From Vanessa cardui (taxonomy: Eukaryota; Arthropoda; Insecta; Lepidoptera; Nymphalidae): DNA of 64,000 nucleotides. The notes beneath the pieces are model-generated. The model did not search any database and was not told the DNA's origin. It worked only from the letters and a program-made list of their open reading frames with translations. This document shows, piece by piece, positions 10,801 through 25,600 of this stretch. The translations under genes were made by a program, and so were the position numbers. The stretch is taken from NCBI RefSeq assembly GCF_905220365.1, contig NC_061143.1, positions 1,860,001 to 1,924,000 of the forward strand, read 5' to 3'. Each line of letters starts with the position of its first letter. Within the stretch, counting starts at the first letter, position 1.

Positions 10801-11371
10801 AAATAAAAATTTTAACAATAAATAAAATTTTAACAAAATGAAAAACCGACTTCAAACAAAACACTCTTTTAAAACAAATGAATATGCACTAAAAGGTAAT
10901 AAAAGGTCCTCCTAGGTAAAATGAAATGAAAAATATTAGACTACTTAAAAGTCGATTTACGATTATATAATGTAGTTATAATTATTGCTATATTTGGAGT
11001 CGGTGTCAGCCAACCCTATACTATATCTATCAAAAACAATACGAGAATACTTTAAGAAATATGTTTCTTACAAATTACCTTTTATACGATATTATACTGG
11101 GTTAATCAAGAGGCTCGTATCGCTTCTTTCTTTTGACTGTTGAAGCGTGTGCCCGATGCTGACACCGGCTCCAAATATAACAATAATTATATAATCGTAA
11201 ATCGACTTTTAAGTAGTCTAATATTTTTCATTTCATATTTCTTAGGAGGACTCTAAAAAATATGTTGAATACGCAATTATTTTTATTACTTTTGAGTGCA
11301 TATTCATTTGTTTTAAAATAGTGTTTTATTTGTAGTCGGTTTTTCTTTTTGTTAAAATTTTTATTTATTTT
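10801..11371. repeat. Foldback: inverted repeat with about 210-bp arms
   Basis: The left arm (10801-11010) holds AAAAACCGACTTCAAACAAA, ACAAATGAATATGCACT, TAGACTACTTAAAAGTCGAT and GGAGTCGGTGTCAGC. The right arm (11159-11371) is its reverse complement, with about 40 extra bases near 11255-11295. The spacer is about 150 bp. The extra block is present in the related left arm at 61650-61685, so the left arm here was shortened. Confidence 0.75.
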
Positions 11372-11407
11372 ACTTATAATTATAATATATATTATTTAAA
11401 TTTTATA

Positions 11408-11560
11408 TCGATGGGCACTGGCTAAAATGAGTCCTGTGATAAGTGGTCACGACCGCCCATGGAAATTGGTGATCTAAGAAATAAAATATCAATACTTAAG
11501 CTTTTAGTTACTGGCTCACTCAGCCTTAGACGACAATACTAAGTAATACAGTTTTAGGAT
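11408..11560 (-). repeat. Possible decayed family 2 element
   Basis: Fragments AAGTGGTCACGACCGCCCAT and TTACTGGCTCACTCAGCCTT match the reversed family 2 element in order but with heavy loss. Confidence 0.4.
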
Positions 11561-12305
11561 AGAATATAATGAGTGATATGAATTATAGAGTAAAATTTTT
11601 CCATTAAATAACATTTCCGAACTTTTAGGTACATAAGCCATTAACAAACAGCATACATATGATTAATTGATAAATATAAGCGAAGATTGATTAATCACGC
11701 AATCTCAGAAACTATAGCACCTACAAACTTGAAATATTTAATATTAATTGGATGGATTATGAATTCCACCCCTAAGAAGGTAAAATGGGTGTGGGGTTTT
11801 ATATTCCGCTAGTTCTTTATATTCCACCCCTAAAGGGGTAAAGTTCTTTAGGTGTTTTTTGCTCCAAGATTTTCGAATGAAAACCAAAGTTTGCAATCTA
11901 GAGGTCACAGTACCAAAAAATGCTCTTGTGATGATGGAAAATATCGTGGTGAATTCTGGCCTGAATTAGGAAAAAATCTACTACATGCTTATCCATCTAC
12001 ATTTGGGCACTTTGTTGGAATAAGTTACAAAAATCATTTATGTTCAGTAATTATATTCTGTCATAATCGTACTGGTAAATGGAGTCTAAAGTGAACCTAA
12101 TCTGAGCCAAAAATAATCAGTATTACAGGTAAAATTTTCACCAAGTAAATTGTGATTAATTTTTTAATAATAAAATTATTGCAACTATATTTCATTGTGA
12201 CATAAGGTTACGTAGTACATTACCTTGTATCACAGTACAATACGTAATTTAACGAGCTGACCCTTATCACCTTTTCAATATTTTAATGACATATTTTTCT
12301 CGCAG
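11561..12305. other. Intronic sequence before the Ig1 exon
   Basis: Contains short local repeats of CCACCCCTAAG / CCACCCCTAAAGG (11766-11840). A frame at 11852-12094 is open for 80 codons but matches no recognised family and has no splice context. Confidence 0.4.
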
Positions 12306-12514
12306 CTTCGATGTCCGCGGTCGTAGTTTCAACAAAGCCCTACATTGGTCCGACCCTTTGGCGTTTGGCAAGCGAGCGCACTTCGTAACAATGTCCCGAC
12401 CTTCTTCACTCACCGTGGACGCTGTACAACTGGATGATGAAGGGGTGTACCGATGTCGAGTGGATTTCAAGAACTCTCCTACCAGAAATTTCCAAATTCG
12501 TCTCAATGTCATAG
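12306..12514 (+). CDS. Sidestep-family exon: second half of Ig domain 1
   Basis: 209 nt. The acceptor follows a pyrimidine-rich stretch ending CGCAG; the donor is GTAAGT. The first base completes a split codon and the last base G opens the next. The translation begins FDVRGRSFNKALHWSD, runs through FGKRAHF, and ends DDEGVYRCRVDFKNSPTRN followed by LNVI. This is the most diagnostic Sidestep segment: the RGR and WSD block plus the D-x-G-x-Y-x-C motif carrying the second Ig1 cysteine. An antisense open frame over the same bases (12267-12530) is a shadow. Confidence 0.93.
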
Positions 12515-15500
12515 GTAAGTCTATAATCAACTCATATATTTAATATAAGAATAAGGTTTATTTAGGACGGTCAAGTATAAAGATTCAAATAAACTTTTCA
12601 TATAAAAGTATTACACTTATATATTGATAGTATCAACTCAATAGGTTTATTGTATAAATATCACAAAGAAATAGCCAGGAAAAGATCGTTTCTTTATCAA
12701 GGTGTATAACTTTTTGTACAATACGTTCCTTTAATAATTTTTTTCTATGTAGCAATATAGCAAGGAAATATTTAAAAGGTATATTTATTGACAAGTACAT
12801 ACAAGTTCTTTTTTATGGTATAGGTTGGCGGACGAGCGTAAGCGCCACCTGATGGTAAGTGGTCACTATCATCCATAGACAATGACGCTGTAAGAAATAC
12901 TAACTATTCGTTACACCTTCAATGTGCCACCAACCTTGGGAACTAAGATGTTATGATCCATGTGCCTGTAGTTACACTGGCTCACTCACAATACTGAGTA
13001 CTGTTATTTTGCGGTAGAATAACTGATGAGTGGGTGGTACCTACCCAGACGGGCTTGCACAAAGCCCTACCACAAAGTATAAGTATGTAATATAGAAAAA
13101 ATGTTAATGTTACTTTTTCTGTGAGACAATCAATCTTCAAATTTGGATTCTATAACCAAGTAAGGTCAATATTTAAATATGTATTTTTTCGATGCGCATA
13201 TTCGGTTATGATTATATCTTCCAAATTATTAAAATTAATACTAAGATTAAGACATATGCCCATGGTGTTGAATATATTCATCGGACTGGAAGATTTGGTA
13301 ACTCAGAACAAAATGTCTTTTCAAATACCCTAAATTTTCTTACTTAATTGTAAAATTATTATTATTCCGAGATCACCTTAGAAAATACATATGTATCCTG
13401 GACTTATCTGTAGGTTTTAATAGTGGCTGTATTCAGAGTTAACCAGGTTCGGAATTTTGAAGAAATTATATACCAAATTTCCTCGAGTGTCTTTCTTTAG
13501 TGTATAAGATTTTAAATTAGCATGGAAATTTTTAATATTACAGTTATATTAATATTAAGAACGGGCTATTTACCATGCTTTTTAATTGATGGAGCTCAAT
13601 TATTCGACATTATCTACGAATGAGCCGAGATAACCCAGTGGTTAGAACGCGTGCATCTTAACCGATGATTTCGGGTTCAAACCCAGGCAAGCACCACTAT
13701 TTATATACATATGTCCTTAATTTGTGTTTATAATTCATCTCGTGCTCGGCGGTTAGGGGAAAACATCGTGAGGAAACCTGCATGTGTCTTATTTCATCGA
13801 AATTCTGCCACACGTGCATTCCAGCCATCCAGCTTTCCAGCTATTCCAGCTTTGAAACAGCGTGGCTGAATATGTTCCAAACCCTCTCCTTAATAGGAGA
13901 GGAGGCCTTAACCCAGTAGTGGGAAATTTACGGGCTGCTTCTTTACTTTTTATTTTTTTTACCTACGAATGTATTTTTTACGAGACATTTGTGTCCCAGA
14001 CAGTTGTGGATCTAAGTATCCCGTTTTTAATAACTGTAATAATCCATCAGATTAGTTTAGAAGAAGAAACCAATGATTGTCAGCAACAAAGTGATTTTAT
14101 TTTATACAATTTATAAACTATCTAGGAACAAACATTAATAATCCAGTAGCTCGATAATAACTCATCTGGTTGCTGGTATATAATAAGAAAAACCTTCTTT
14201 TAGTCGTCTGTAATCATTGCAGACATTAAGCAAGTCTTAATTTAAGTAACACGCAACCAACTGAGAGACTCAAGAAGCGTCTTTTTGTCTGTAATTAAAT
14301 ATCGTGTGTAGAATTAGCTTTATATAAAGACCTAATGTGTACACAGCTTTAGTACTCCAATTAAATTAAACGTTATAAAAAATGTAACTCTTTGTAGATT
14401 TGAATAATGTCAGAAAATATAATACGAGTACCTCTTGATTGTGATCGGTATACAAAATAACTAAAACATTATTTGAATTTTATACATTTAAAGATTAAAA
14501 AGTCTTAGAAATATTCTATTTACGACACAGAGGGCTAAAATGCCTGAGGGACTTCTTAGAAGCCCTTCACGACTTCACCTTGCCCCTAACGATTTACCTA
14601 AGGCGATAAAGGTACTATAAAAAGGAGAAATGAAGTCGCCAACGGAAAGTTTTATTTTATAAAGAAATATCTAGAATTCAATACATGAAAATTAAATAAG
14701 ACTAAATTAAATCTGCAACATACTTTTTTATTAAAAGACAAGCGATCCGGCCCGATGTCGCTTGGGTGCAATGCTGATACTACAGAATGAAATGTACTAC
14801 ATAATTTGTTTATTTACGACATCATATTTGAAACGACTAAAAATAACAATGTTTCTTTACTATATTCTCCATGTATATTATATACAAAAACCTTTCTCTC
14901 GAATCACACTATCTATTAAAAAAACCACACCATAATCCGTTGCGTAATTTTTAAGATCTATGCATAAATAGGGACAGACAGCGGTAAGCGACTTTGTTTT
15001 ATACTATGTAATGATAATGATAACGCGATTTTTCCCATTTCAGTAGACTGGTTGCGAGATCAGTTGGTAGATTTCCTTATCAAGAATCGCTAATTTTCCT
15101 GTCCTTGGCACGGAGACCCTATTAATTTTACGCCCTTGTACTTTATAATAGCTATGAAAATTAATGGGTAGTGTATAAACTTTAAGTATTATTTAATTAA
15201 TATCTACTGAACTGTTGAACACAATCGCCATACGAGAATTCGTTATAATCCATTCAAATAAGAGATTCTAATTTATATTTTTCGTTATAATCCGGTCAAA
15301 TTAGATATACAATTTTGTGTTTGCATATGGCTGACATTTTTCAGAATCTGCCATAGTTTAAAGGTAAACTCTTTCGTATTTCATTAGAATTTTTTGACAA
15401 TTTAAACCAGCTTGACAACTGGCTTCCTTCGAGGTAGCTGATCCTAGCTGTAGCTTTGTTGCTGTTGTTGAAATTTTTACGATTGTTCTGAATATCATTA

Positions 15501-18500
15501 ATAAAATTTGTAAATATGCCAATGCTGATTTACTTGCACAAAAAGTGTAAAATGTTTATAATTTTAATTTTTGCAAATATGAGTTTTACATTTTGAATCC
15601 AGACGATAAGTGATTACTATGATTTACAGTTTAAGTCTGTGCTTAGACTATGTAAAAATTCTACGCTTTATTCCGAAGATTTTATGAGGCATAATTTTTC
15701 AAAATTTATTTTGTATTTACATAACTGGAGCTGTAAAACATTAAAACATTTTATCATCGGTCAGTATAACTTATACGTATAACATAAAATTATGAAAATT
15801 ACAAAAGTCCTAATGAGATTTTAATTATTTCATTATTAGAAGGCATCAAGGCACTTAATTTTAATTTGGTAAATTATAACATTTGACAATGCTCATAAGA
15901 GCGATATTTCAATGGAGCTCTTAAATAAAAAACACCGCCTGTCCCATTATTAGTTAAAACAATAAAAATATAATAGGATCAAGAAGCCTACTCCATTAAA
16001 AGTTTCTTATAACTACTTATTACTTCCTTCGTCAATAACCTAAACAAATCGCTCAACAAATCAACCGATATATTTTCTAACGTATTTTCAACCTATTGTT
16101 GGAATAGTGCTATGATTTTTATATAATTTACAAACTCGATAAGTTGATCGACTAGTCGAGTCTTGGCTATTGCAGTGTTGGAAAAAATATTGCAACAAAC
16201 TCAACCAGTTGGCCGACAAGTTGAGCTTGTCTTTCCCCGGTCTCTAGGATCAAGAGTATTCGTCAGCTCTATTTATTACTGATGCCTAACGAGGAACTTG
16301 TTAGATAAATACAGCATTCATTTCGTATTTTAAATTTCTGCATTTTTTTTTCTCTATGTTACACTTAATGCTTATATTCATGTATTTAATTTTTCAAGTT
16401 GAGTCGACCTATTGGACAGATAAAACAGATTTTATTCGAAATTTGAATTCTAGAAGTGAAATCTAGAAAACCAATTTGTTTTTCATTCATCTTGTTTTCG
16501 ACTGAAAAACATTGTAAGGTAAATTGGTTGCGTTGGAAGAATTCTTGGCTATGTTTTCCCATCAATTCGTACGGATAGTAAAGTAGTCTCCAAAACTTCT
16601 ACTTCAGAGGAAATAAAGGCTTTATTCGGAATTGGATCACCTTGATAATCGAAAGCAATAAATAAAATAATAGGTTATGAAAACTGGGCCAAAAATGATT
16701 CATGTACATACATTGCATCAGTAAAGCTGAACAAGTGATCAATCAGACACTGAGTTCACCCAATATCTGAGAAAATAAAAAATAAAGAACGACACACAAC
16801 GAGAAGAAATAGGTGTTTTGTTTCAAAACAAAACAATCATATATAATATCTTGTGGAGGGATATATACCAATTTATGACGTCTTTTAAATATTTTCTGAT
16901 ATCTAGGTTTGTTGATGATGAGAAGGATACGAGGAGAGATAGGGCTCAGTGGCGCGACTTGGGTGAGACTATGTCCATCAATGGACTAATATAGGCTGAC
17001 CATGATGATGATCTAGAGTTGCATAACATAAGCTGATCATAACGATGATGATCTGGGGTTGCAATTCATTGACGTTCCATTTTTAAATATTTCCATTTTT
17101 TCCAACAGTTCCACCACACCAACTGCTATTGTACGACGAAGCTGGTCGCGATGTGGCGGGAGTTGTTGGACCCTTGGAAGAAGGTGGCAACTTCACGCTA
17201 CTCTGCGAGCTTAGAGGAGGTGAGTGATCTTTTTTTATGTGATTGGTGGAAAACGGATGCTCAGTTAATGGAAAGTGACTACGATCGCCCATGGACATCT
17301 GCAACGCCGGGGCTTGCAAGTGCGTTGCCGGCCTTTAAGGAAGAAGAACGCTCTTTTCTTGAAGGTTCCTAAGTCGTTTCGGTTCGGAAAACAAAGTCAC
17401 GAAATCTGGTCCCACGTTGTGGTTGCGCGAGGCAGAAATTGTTTTAAAAATTGCGTTGTTCATACAAATTTCTTACATTTATTACATACTTATCATTTTA
17501 CTTTGAAGTAAAATTAATCTTCTTTTTTATATTTAAGACATAATTCCATGACCCAATTATATAATACTGGAGAATGAGTTGGTTTGAACGAGCTAATCTA
17601 GGATCTAGCACTTGATCTGAAAAAACATAACATTATGTAAGAAAATGCCCATTTACAAAAAAAACGTTATAAGCTGTATAAAATGATGGTACAATTACGG
17701 TGGACTAAGTAGTAACATTGTAAAGTTGTTAAGGAGTAGATTAACGAGAAAACAGTAGATTAAGAAAAATTATCAGAGCACACTTTTTAAATAGGATAGT
17801 CAAATAATTTACCCAAATGTAAGTTGTTGCCAGTATCCATCCATATTGGTGCTGTTAAAAATATTATGCATTACATCGGCAATGCGCCACCAACTTGGTA
17901 ACTAAGATGTTGTGTCCCTTGTGCTTGTAGTTACACTGGCTCACTGACATTTAAATTAAACAAAAAAAACTAATGATTGCTGTATCATGTTAGAATATCT
18001 GATGAGTGGGTACCTACCCAGGCTTACACAAAGCTCTATCAACGAAAAATCACAATTTAAAAAATGCCATAGAAATGAGGTGAAAATTTCATGCATACAC
18101 AAATAACGAAATTTCAGCTATGAAACGGATGAAACCAAAAATATCCATGAATTAGCAAGATTCCGTCACTCGTAGTTACGTCAAAATGAAATACGTAACG
18201 CCGTTTGTAAACGAAACGTTATTTGTAACGTTAATAGTTCGTGTATTTTTTTTTCCGATCCTACATTTTATTTACGCCTTCCACCTACGGCTGTCCGTCT
18301 GATTGATATCGCGTTCTCGTTCGTTATTTATTTACCGTCAAAAACTAGGTAAGTTATAATAAATCTTGCGTCCGAATGAAGTGTAGCAATTGTGTTACGC
18401 ATTAGGTTGTACCACATTCTCGATAACAATGGGTAATCCCTTTGTTATCGAGAATGTGGAAGCGTAATATTTTAAACGTTACGAAAAGCCCTGAATCAAA

Positions 18501-21500
18501 GTTCTTATCACTGCTTGAAATAAATTAACTCAATGCTACTTATTGTTTACTAGCTAAACCTGCGGTTTTACCTGAGAGATATTTATCGGTCTTTTTAGCG
18601 CACAAAACGTTATCTCCTATTGTACTCCTATTTTGAGGGTCAAAACTATTTCCTTGTCAAATGTCTAAATCTATTAAGCGGATTATGTCTGAAGTCGTTA
18701 TTGAGCTATTTTTGGATTTATTATTGACGACCTACGTGTACACCGGCTTGCATGGGTACGCCACTCAGAGGTCCCGGGTTCGATTCCTGGCTGAGTCGAT
18801 GTAGAAAATTTCATTAGTTTTCTATGTTGTCTTGGGTTTGGGTGTTTGTGGTACCGTTGTTACTTCTGATTTTCCATAACACAAGTGCTTTAGCTACTTA
18901 CTTTGGGATCAGAGTAATGTATGTGATGTTGTCCAATATTTATTTATTTATTATTTTGCATTTATAATATTAGTATAGAAGAAGATAGATCTTCGAAATA
19001 TTACTTGCTTCCCAGATCAATATTCGCTTTACAAAACCCTCCATATTTACTATTCAAACGACCAGACTTGTAATACAATCGAAAAACAACCAAAACATCT
19101 CATAAATATTTCCGTACAACCATGGAGTCAACACCATTATTATCTTTACCCTTTAAATTCGTATATAAATCACTATTTTTCAGACCGAATGCATCAATCA
19201 ATAAACAATGGGGCAAATTTGCATTTAAACGCAACGGAAAGTACACTCTATTTCGGAATTATAACGCATGAAATTGCAGAGTTTTCGAATATCGGTACTA
19301 AATCTCTCTTGCCCCACATTCGAAATATATCTATAATATGTTTTTAAATATTTGTTACGCTGCGTTGTATTTTGTACGATATTTAAAATTATCTGTAAGT
19401 TATTTACCATTAATACAATTACCGTAAGAATTAATAACATTAAATGATTATTTATATACAAATATGAACTAAAACTAGTTACTGTATAAATCTTGACCGC
19501 GTGGAATGGTGGCAAGAATGCTAGCAGCATTTCCCCGTTGAATCGCAATTCCGATCCTCTGGGCAAAAAACGAACCAGCCCTCCTGTCACCAGTGGAGGC
19601 AATGATGCGAGGTGTTATACTTTTTATGAAGCTTTTTGCTTTTTGAAGCTCTGTAAGTATAATAAAACTAGCTGTGCCCACGACCCTGTACGCGTTTGAA
19701 TTTGATAAAATATTATTGTAGCCTAAGGTACTCCTTATTATATCAGTTATGTGCCAGTGAAAGTCCCGTCAAAATCGGTCAAGCCGTTCCAGAGATTAGC
19801 CGCAACAAACAGACAACATTTTATTATTTGTATAAATACAAGAATAAGGGTAGTTATAATACTAACTATTGTGCAATGTATAAGTTTTTTGGTATTTATA
19901 TAAAAACCTTTTTCTTGAACAATTCTATCTTTTGAAAGAAACCACATCAAAACCCGTTGCATAGTTTTGAAGATTTCAACATACAAATATAGGGACAGAG
20001 AAAGCGACTTTGTTTCATACTTTGTAGTGATGACGTTTAATTAAAAAAAAATAAAGTATAGAACTTGGATTCTGTTCATAATAACAGCATAAAAACATAA
20101 CTTTTAGTTTGTAATGAAATGATACATTATCCCCAATAGTAAAAACCGACGCAAGTACTTGATAAGCCATCTGTTTAGATTAACCTGACGTGTTTAATCC
20201 AATCGTCCACTTAATTAATAGCAGTACGTAGCGATATTAATGCGTCGTACATGCTATACAAAACGTACTTCATATTTCCAATATACATTTCTTCAGCAGT
20301 TACAGGCCGTTTGGAAAGATACCATATACGGATAAGTACCATTCCAGTTTGTAAGCCAGTATAACTATAGGCTCAAGGGACATAACATCTTAGCTGTCAA
20401 GGATAGTGGTGCATTGTTGTAAGTATCATAATATCTATGGATGATAGTGACCATTTACCAAAAGGTGGATGCTTCATTACCTTTTTTAAATATATGGATG
20501 GATTGAACACTAATTGTAATTATAAAATTTGTTTATTTGAAAAGAGCAACTAGGCGAATTCCTTACCGAAACGACGATACTGTTAAAAATATTGTCAACT
20601 GAAAAAAGCTTAACTTTCAACAAAAACAACAACAGCCTGTAAATTCCCACTGCTAGGCTAAAGGTCTCTTCTCCCTTTGAGGAGAAAGTTTGTAACATAT
20701 TCCACCACTCTGTTTCAATGCGGGTTGGTGGAATACACATGTGGCAGAGTTTCTATGAAATTTGTCACATGCAGGTTTCCTCACGATGTTTTCCTTCACC
20801 GCTGAGCACGAGATGAATTTTAAACACTAATTAAGAACATGAATCAGCGGTGCTCGCCTGGGTTTGAACCCGCAATCATCGGTTAAGATGCACGCGTTCT
20901 AACCATTGGGCCATCTCGACTCAGTAAACTTTCAAGATTATTTGAATTGAAATACATGTGATTTAACTAGTAGTCACCCGCGGCTTCTCTCGAGTTTTAG
21001 GGTGTTGGTTGTCATGATTTAGGCGAAAAAGTAGCATATGTCCTTTCTTGTAGTTGAAAGTTTCATCAAATTCGGTCCAAAGGTTTTGTAATGAAAGAGC
21101 GACAAATAGAGAGTTACTTTCACATTTGTAATATTAATTTATACAGGATTTGAAAACTGAATTGAACGATACAAATTACTATTACATGATAATAAACAAT
21201 ACAAAAATCAAATCAACTTTACGACCTTGTCGAAATATGAGCTTCAAATAAAAAATGTTATACTCTATACCAATTATTGTGTTGACCATTTTAGGATGCC
21301 ACTGGCCGCAAAAGTGTATCCTCGAAAAGACTAATTGAGATTCAGCTCGTTATTGAAGTTGGTTAATATACTACACAATAGAATTTATTGTAATTATCGT
21401 CTCTTCTTAAATAATTCAACTGGCCAACAATAAACTCAGGGCATAAGCCCAAATTTTACGTAGGAGTCTATTGTAAGTCTCGGCTATATTTTATCACTAG

Positions 21501-22612
21501 CTGTGCCTGCGACCTTGTACGAGTTTGAATTTAACGAAAAAAATATATAATTGTAGCCCAAGTTACTCTCTATTATATCACTTATCGAGCCGAGATGGCC
21601 CAGTGGTTAGAACATGTACATCTTAACCGATAATTGCGGGTTAAAACCCAGGCAAGCACCACTATATATATGTGCTTAATTTGTGTTTATAATTCATCTC
21701 GTGCTCGGCGGTGAAGGAAAACATCGTGATGACACCTGCACGTGTCTAATTTCATTGAAATTCTGCCACATGTACATTCCACCATCCGCATTGGAACAGC
21801 GTGGTGGAATATGTTCCAAGCCCTCTCCTTAATGGGATAGGAGGCAATCAGCCTAGCAGTGGGAAATTTACAGGCTGTTACTTTACTTTACTTATATCAG
21901 TTATCTGCCAGTGAAAGTCCCGTCAAAATCGGGCTAACCGTTCCAGAAATTAGCCGGTACAAACAGACAGACAGACAGAGAGACAGACGGACAGACCGAT
22001 CGACAAAAATTGTAAAAAAATGTTATTTTGGTATATGTACATGTGTATTGAGTAAAAAAGGGCTATTTAAATATTACAAACAGATACTCCATTTTTATTA
22101 TATGTATAGATTTTAATAATCAATATTAGATGATATTCGAATAATAATTTAATTCTCAATGACCATCGATCACAGTTCATTGCTTATAAAATTAGATTTG
22201 ATTTCATATAAATATAAGATACTCGAAAGCAATTTGTTTCGAATGAAGTTCTTTTACGCGGCTTACAAAACTGGCAGAAATTGTATGGGAAACTCTTACA
22301 CCTCCAGATGACCTACTATTTTAAAATATTAAGAAAATGGATTTATGTAATACTATTTGAACCTGCTGTATACTTAAATCACACAAAGCGTCACTTCCCA
22401 TTTTAATCCCTGGAGGTACTTGCCCTGGACTCCAAATATCTTTGAAGAAACATGTACCAGAATAGTTCAAGCGGACTCAGATAGAGTTACTTTCGCATTT
22501 AGGAATATAATGTTAATATAGATTATTGAAACTTTTAATTCACATGGAATTTTGGTAACAATTTTATTTCTTGTTTCAATGTGTCATAACAATATAGTTG
22601 CTGACGCTATAT

Positions 22613-22649
<37 letters not shown>

Positions 22650-25600
22650 GGTATAGGTTGGCGGACGAGCATATGATCCACCTGATGGTAAGTGGTCATC
22701 ATCACCCATAGACAAAGGCGCTGTAATAAATATTAACTATTCCTTAAATCGTCAATGCGCCACTTACCTTTGGAACTAAGATATTATGCCCCTTGTGCCT
22801 GTAATTAGACTGGCTTACTCACCCTTCAAACCGGAACACAAAAATACTGAGTACTGTTGTTTGGCGGTAGAATAACTGATGAGTGGGTGGTACCTACCCA
22901 GACGGGCTTGCACAAAGCCCTACCACTAAGCAAAACTTATAGTGGATAGTGGTAGTTATCTAAATTAGAAAAAGAGGGATCTAATTAAATTCTTAATTTC
23001 TTATCCCTTTTACTCGCCATTATCACCAGAAACCACTGAACACATTCGTATTAGGTGTTCACGCTTATTTTGTTACTAAATGGTCTACCAATTTGGACCT
23101 TACAATGTTGTAAACACATACACAGAAAACACCTTAATGACATTTCGTTTCCAGTAAATTTGTGTCTCCGCGTTTTCCAATTTCAAATATACCGTTTTTT
23201 TTTTCTTTTTTCGTTTTTAAATTTACATATAGTTGTTTTATTTGTAAGGCTATGTTTTGTAAATTATATTTTTAAATTTTGCGTTTTGCTTTATAAGATT
23301 TTTTTAATAGTTTGTGGCTGATCACAACGCGTGATTTTAAAAATAATCTGCGTTTTATTTTCTTTCTTCTTAAGCCCAGCAGTGGGGTGAGTAAAAATAC
23401 TGAATACATTTTATGGAAATTTTAGGTAGAATATCTATTTTCTTATTATTATAACTAAAATCTACTACTACTTATATTATTAGTACCAAAGAGTATTTCG
23501 TACTAAGAAGTTTTAATTATTTAAATGCTCTTTATAAAAGCACTCGTAATGGCAACTCCAATACTAAAGCTGACAATTATGCAATTCTTCTAAATGACTG
23601 CAGGTGCGAAATTTTTGATACCATCCATAATTACTTTCTGTTTTAATCTGTAGAGCTATTTCAAGTAGAATCGTTAACAGAATTCGTAATTACTGAAATA
23701 TTTTTATGCTTTATTTAATCCAGATTAAAAGCAACACGAAATACTTAATAATATTATAAATAATAATAAAACTTTATTGTACGACATTTGAACATTTATG
23801 CAGTCCTGAATTTCCTGAGTTAACCGGACATTTTAAAAAGTGAAAAGTAGTTATAATATATTATAAGTTTTGTTATATACCTATTTATTATCTGTTATCG
23901 TACCTTTCAGTTAACTATTTAGGTGACGGTGACCTAGTCGAAGGATTATAAGATCATCTTCCTGCCCTTACACCAATTTTATTTGGGGTCGGCGCAGCAT
24001 GTCTTCTCCTTCCATACTTCTCTATCGAAAGATTATAAGATATAAAGTGTATATTAAAGCTTACACTGGACAATAATCCGAATTGTTTCAGAATAATTGC
24101 TTAAAATGATACTAAACATTTGTGAAATTTATTTTCATTCGAGCTCTTTTACGGTTTATCAACGATATCTTTGTGGAATAGCAGCTTAGCTGCTATAATA
24201 ACTTCAATTACTTTCTGCTTCGGCTTGCAGAAAATTAGCGAAATTATATTAGACGTAAAATATATATTTTGTTAAACGTATAAATGTTACGATTATTTTA
24301 TAAATAATCGTAAGAATACTGTTATTTATTTCTGTTTGTAGTAGTGTATTTTAGCCATGTAAGTGTAACAGACGGATAAACTTAAAACTAACACTACCAA
24401 ACGGTTATATAGTGAGCCAGTGTAACTAAAGACACAAGGGAAACATATTAAAATTTTAGTTTCCAATGTGCCGCATTAGCGATATAATAAGAGTAACTAC
24501 TGAGTTTCTTGCCGGTTCTTCTCGGTAGAATCTACTTTCCGAACCGGTGGTAGCTTCACTTAATTGTAAAATGACGATTCAAAAGTGATTGTAAAAGCCC
24601 ACTTGCATAAAGTTTATTTTGATTTGATTTGAATGAATGGTTAATATTTCTTTGACCATAGTCACTGTATGGTAAATACCAATACCAATCCATACCAATA
24701 CAATATAAAAAAAAAACTTGCTAGGACCTCTACCTAAAATTTTATAAAGATAAAACATTTAATATCAGGTATTTTTCAAAATAAATGTCATATATTTCAA
24801 ACGATTAATATATTTTGTATTTTACATTTTGAAATTCGTAACAGCAGTTTTGGAAATATTACGAGGTATTTAAAAAGCGCGTTGAATGTTGAATGAACGG
24901 TTGAGTAGATTGGTTTGCGAATCTTTATATATCATTGGTTAAAAACTAGCACCGAATAAAATTCATCGACATAAAAAACGTGAGGGAAAAATATAAACAA
25001 AGAGACAATTATTTAAATCGTGTAACTGAAAAAACCATTAAACCAGTGTATAATCAAAATCTAAATATATTTGTTCAAGTAGGCTTTTACAAGCACTTTT
25101 GCATATTCGTGTCACAGTTCTATATTAAATGAAATTCTACACTATTGCGGAATGTCTTGTATTTGCGGATTCTATCAAGAAGATCCGGTAAAGCTAGCAA
25201 TTCATAATGCCTTTACAACAACAGCCTGTAAAAAAAAGACACACCTCTGTTTTTCCGTTTCAATCCATAGTTCCATAACAATGGATAAATATACATATGT
25301 AATGTTAAAATACGATGTAATTATTATAAACGCCTTGTGATAATTTTGAATTGAATATCAATTTCAAACATTTTACTTTTGTATTGAGTATGAGTTTCAC
25401 TTTAACTAATCCAAACAAAGTCCAAACTAACTAAAAAAATTACAGAGAGGACCAAATCTCGTGTTTTTCGAGGCATATTCTCTGCTCTATCTAGTTCTAA
25501 GACACTGAAATTTTTTGATACAAAATCTCAGAAAATTTATTAATCTAATATAGAATTTGCTCCCAACTTAATTACTTATCCAAAAGACCAACGATGAAAG

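Larger units (their letters stand above)
9708..11371 (+). mobile_element. Composite non-autonomous element ending in a foldback
   Basis: Begins AACCGACTTCCAAAAGGAGG; contains the CTAGCTACCC-start repeat (10202-10453); continues with GGAACTCCTATACGGC; ends in a long inverted repeat. The end at 11333-11345 (TAGTCGGTTTTTC) mirrors the AACCGACTT start. The same order of parts recurs at 60491-61790, which supports treating it as one element. No transposase frame was seen. Confidence 0.6.

Noticed and set aside
11852..12094. Candidate exon for the missing first half of Ig1
   Set aside because: The frame lacks the Cys and Trp pattern of an Ig domain and has no donor in phase with 12306.
12267..12530. 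87-codon minus-strand open frame
   Set aside because: Exact antisense shadow of the Ig1 exon; no family resemblance.
19225..19602. 125-codon minus-strand frame
   Set aside because: Out of frame with the recognisable LINE C-terminus in the same place and runs on into unrelated sequence.
21964..22003. CRISPR-like array from (GACA)n units
   Set aside because: A microsatellite tract inside a dispersed repeat; no spacers, and the genome is eukaryotic.
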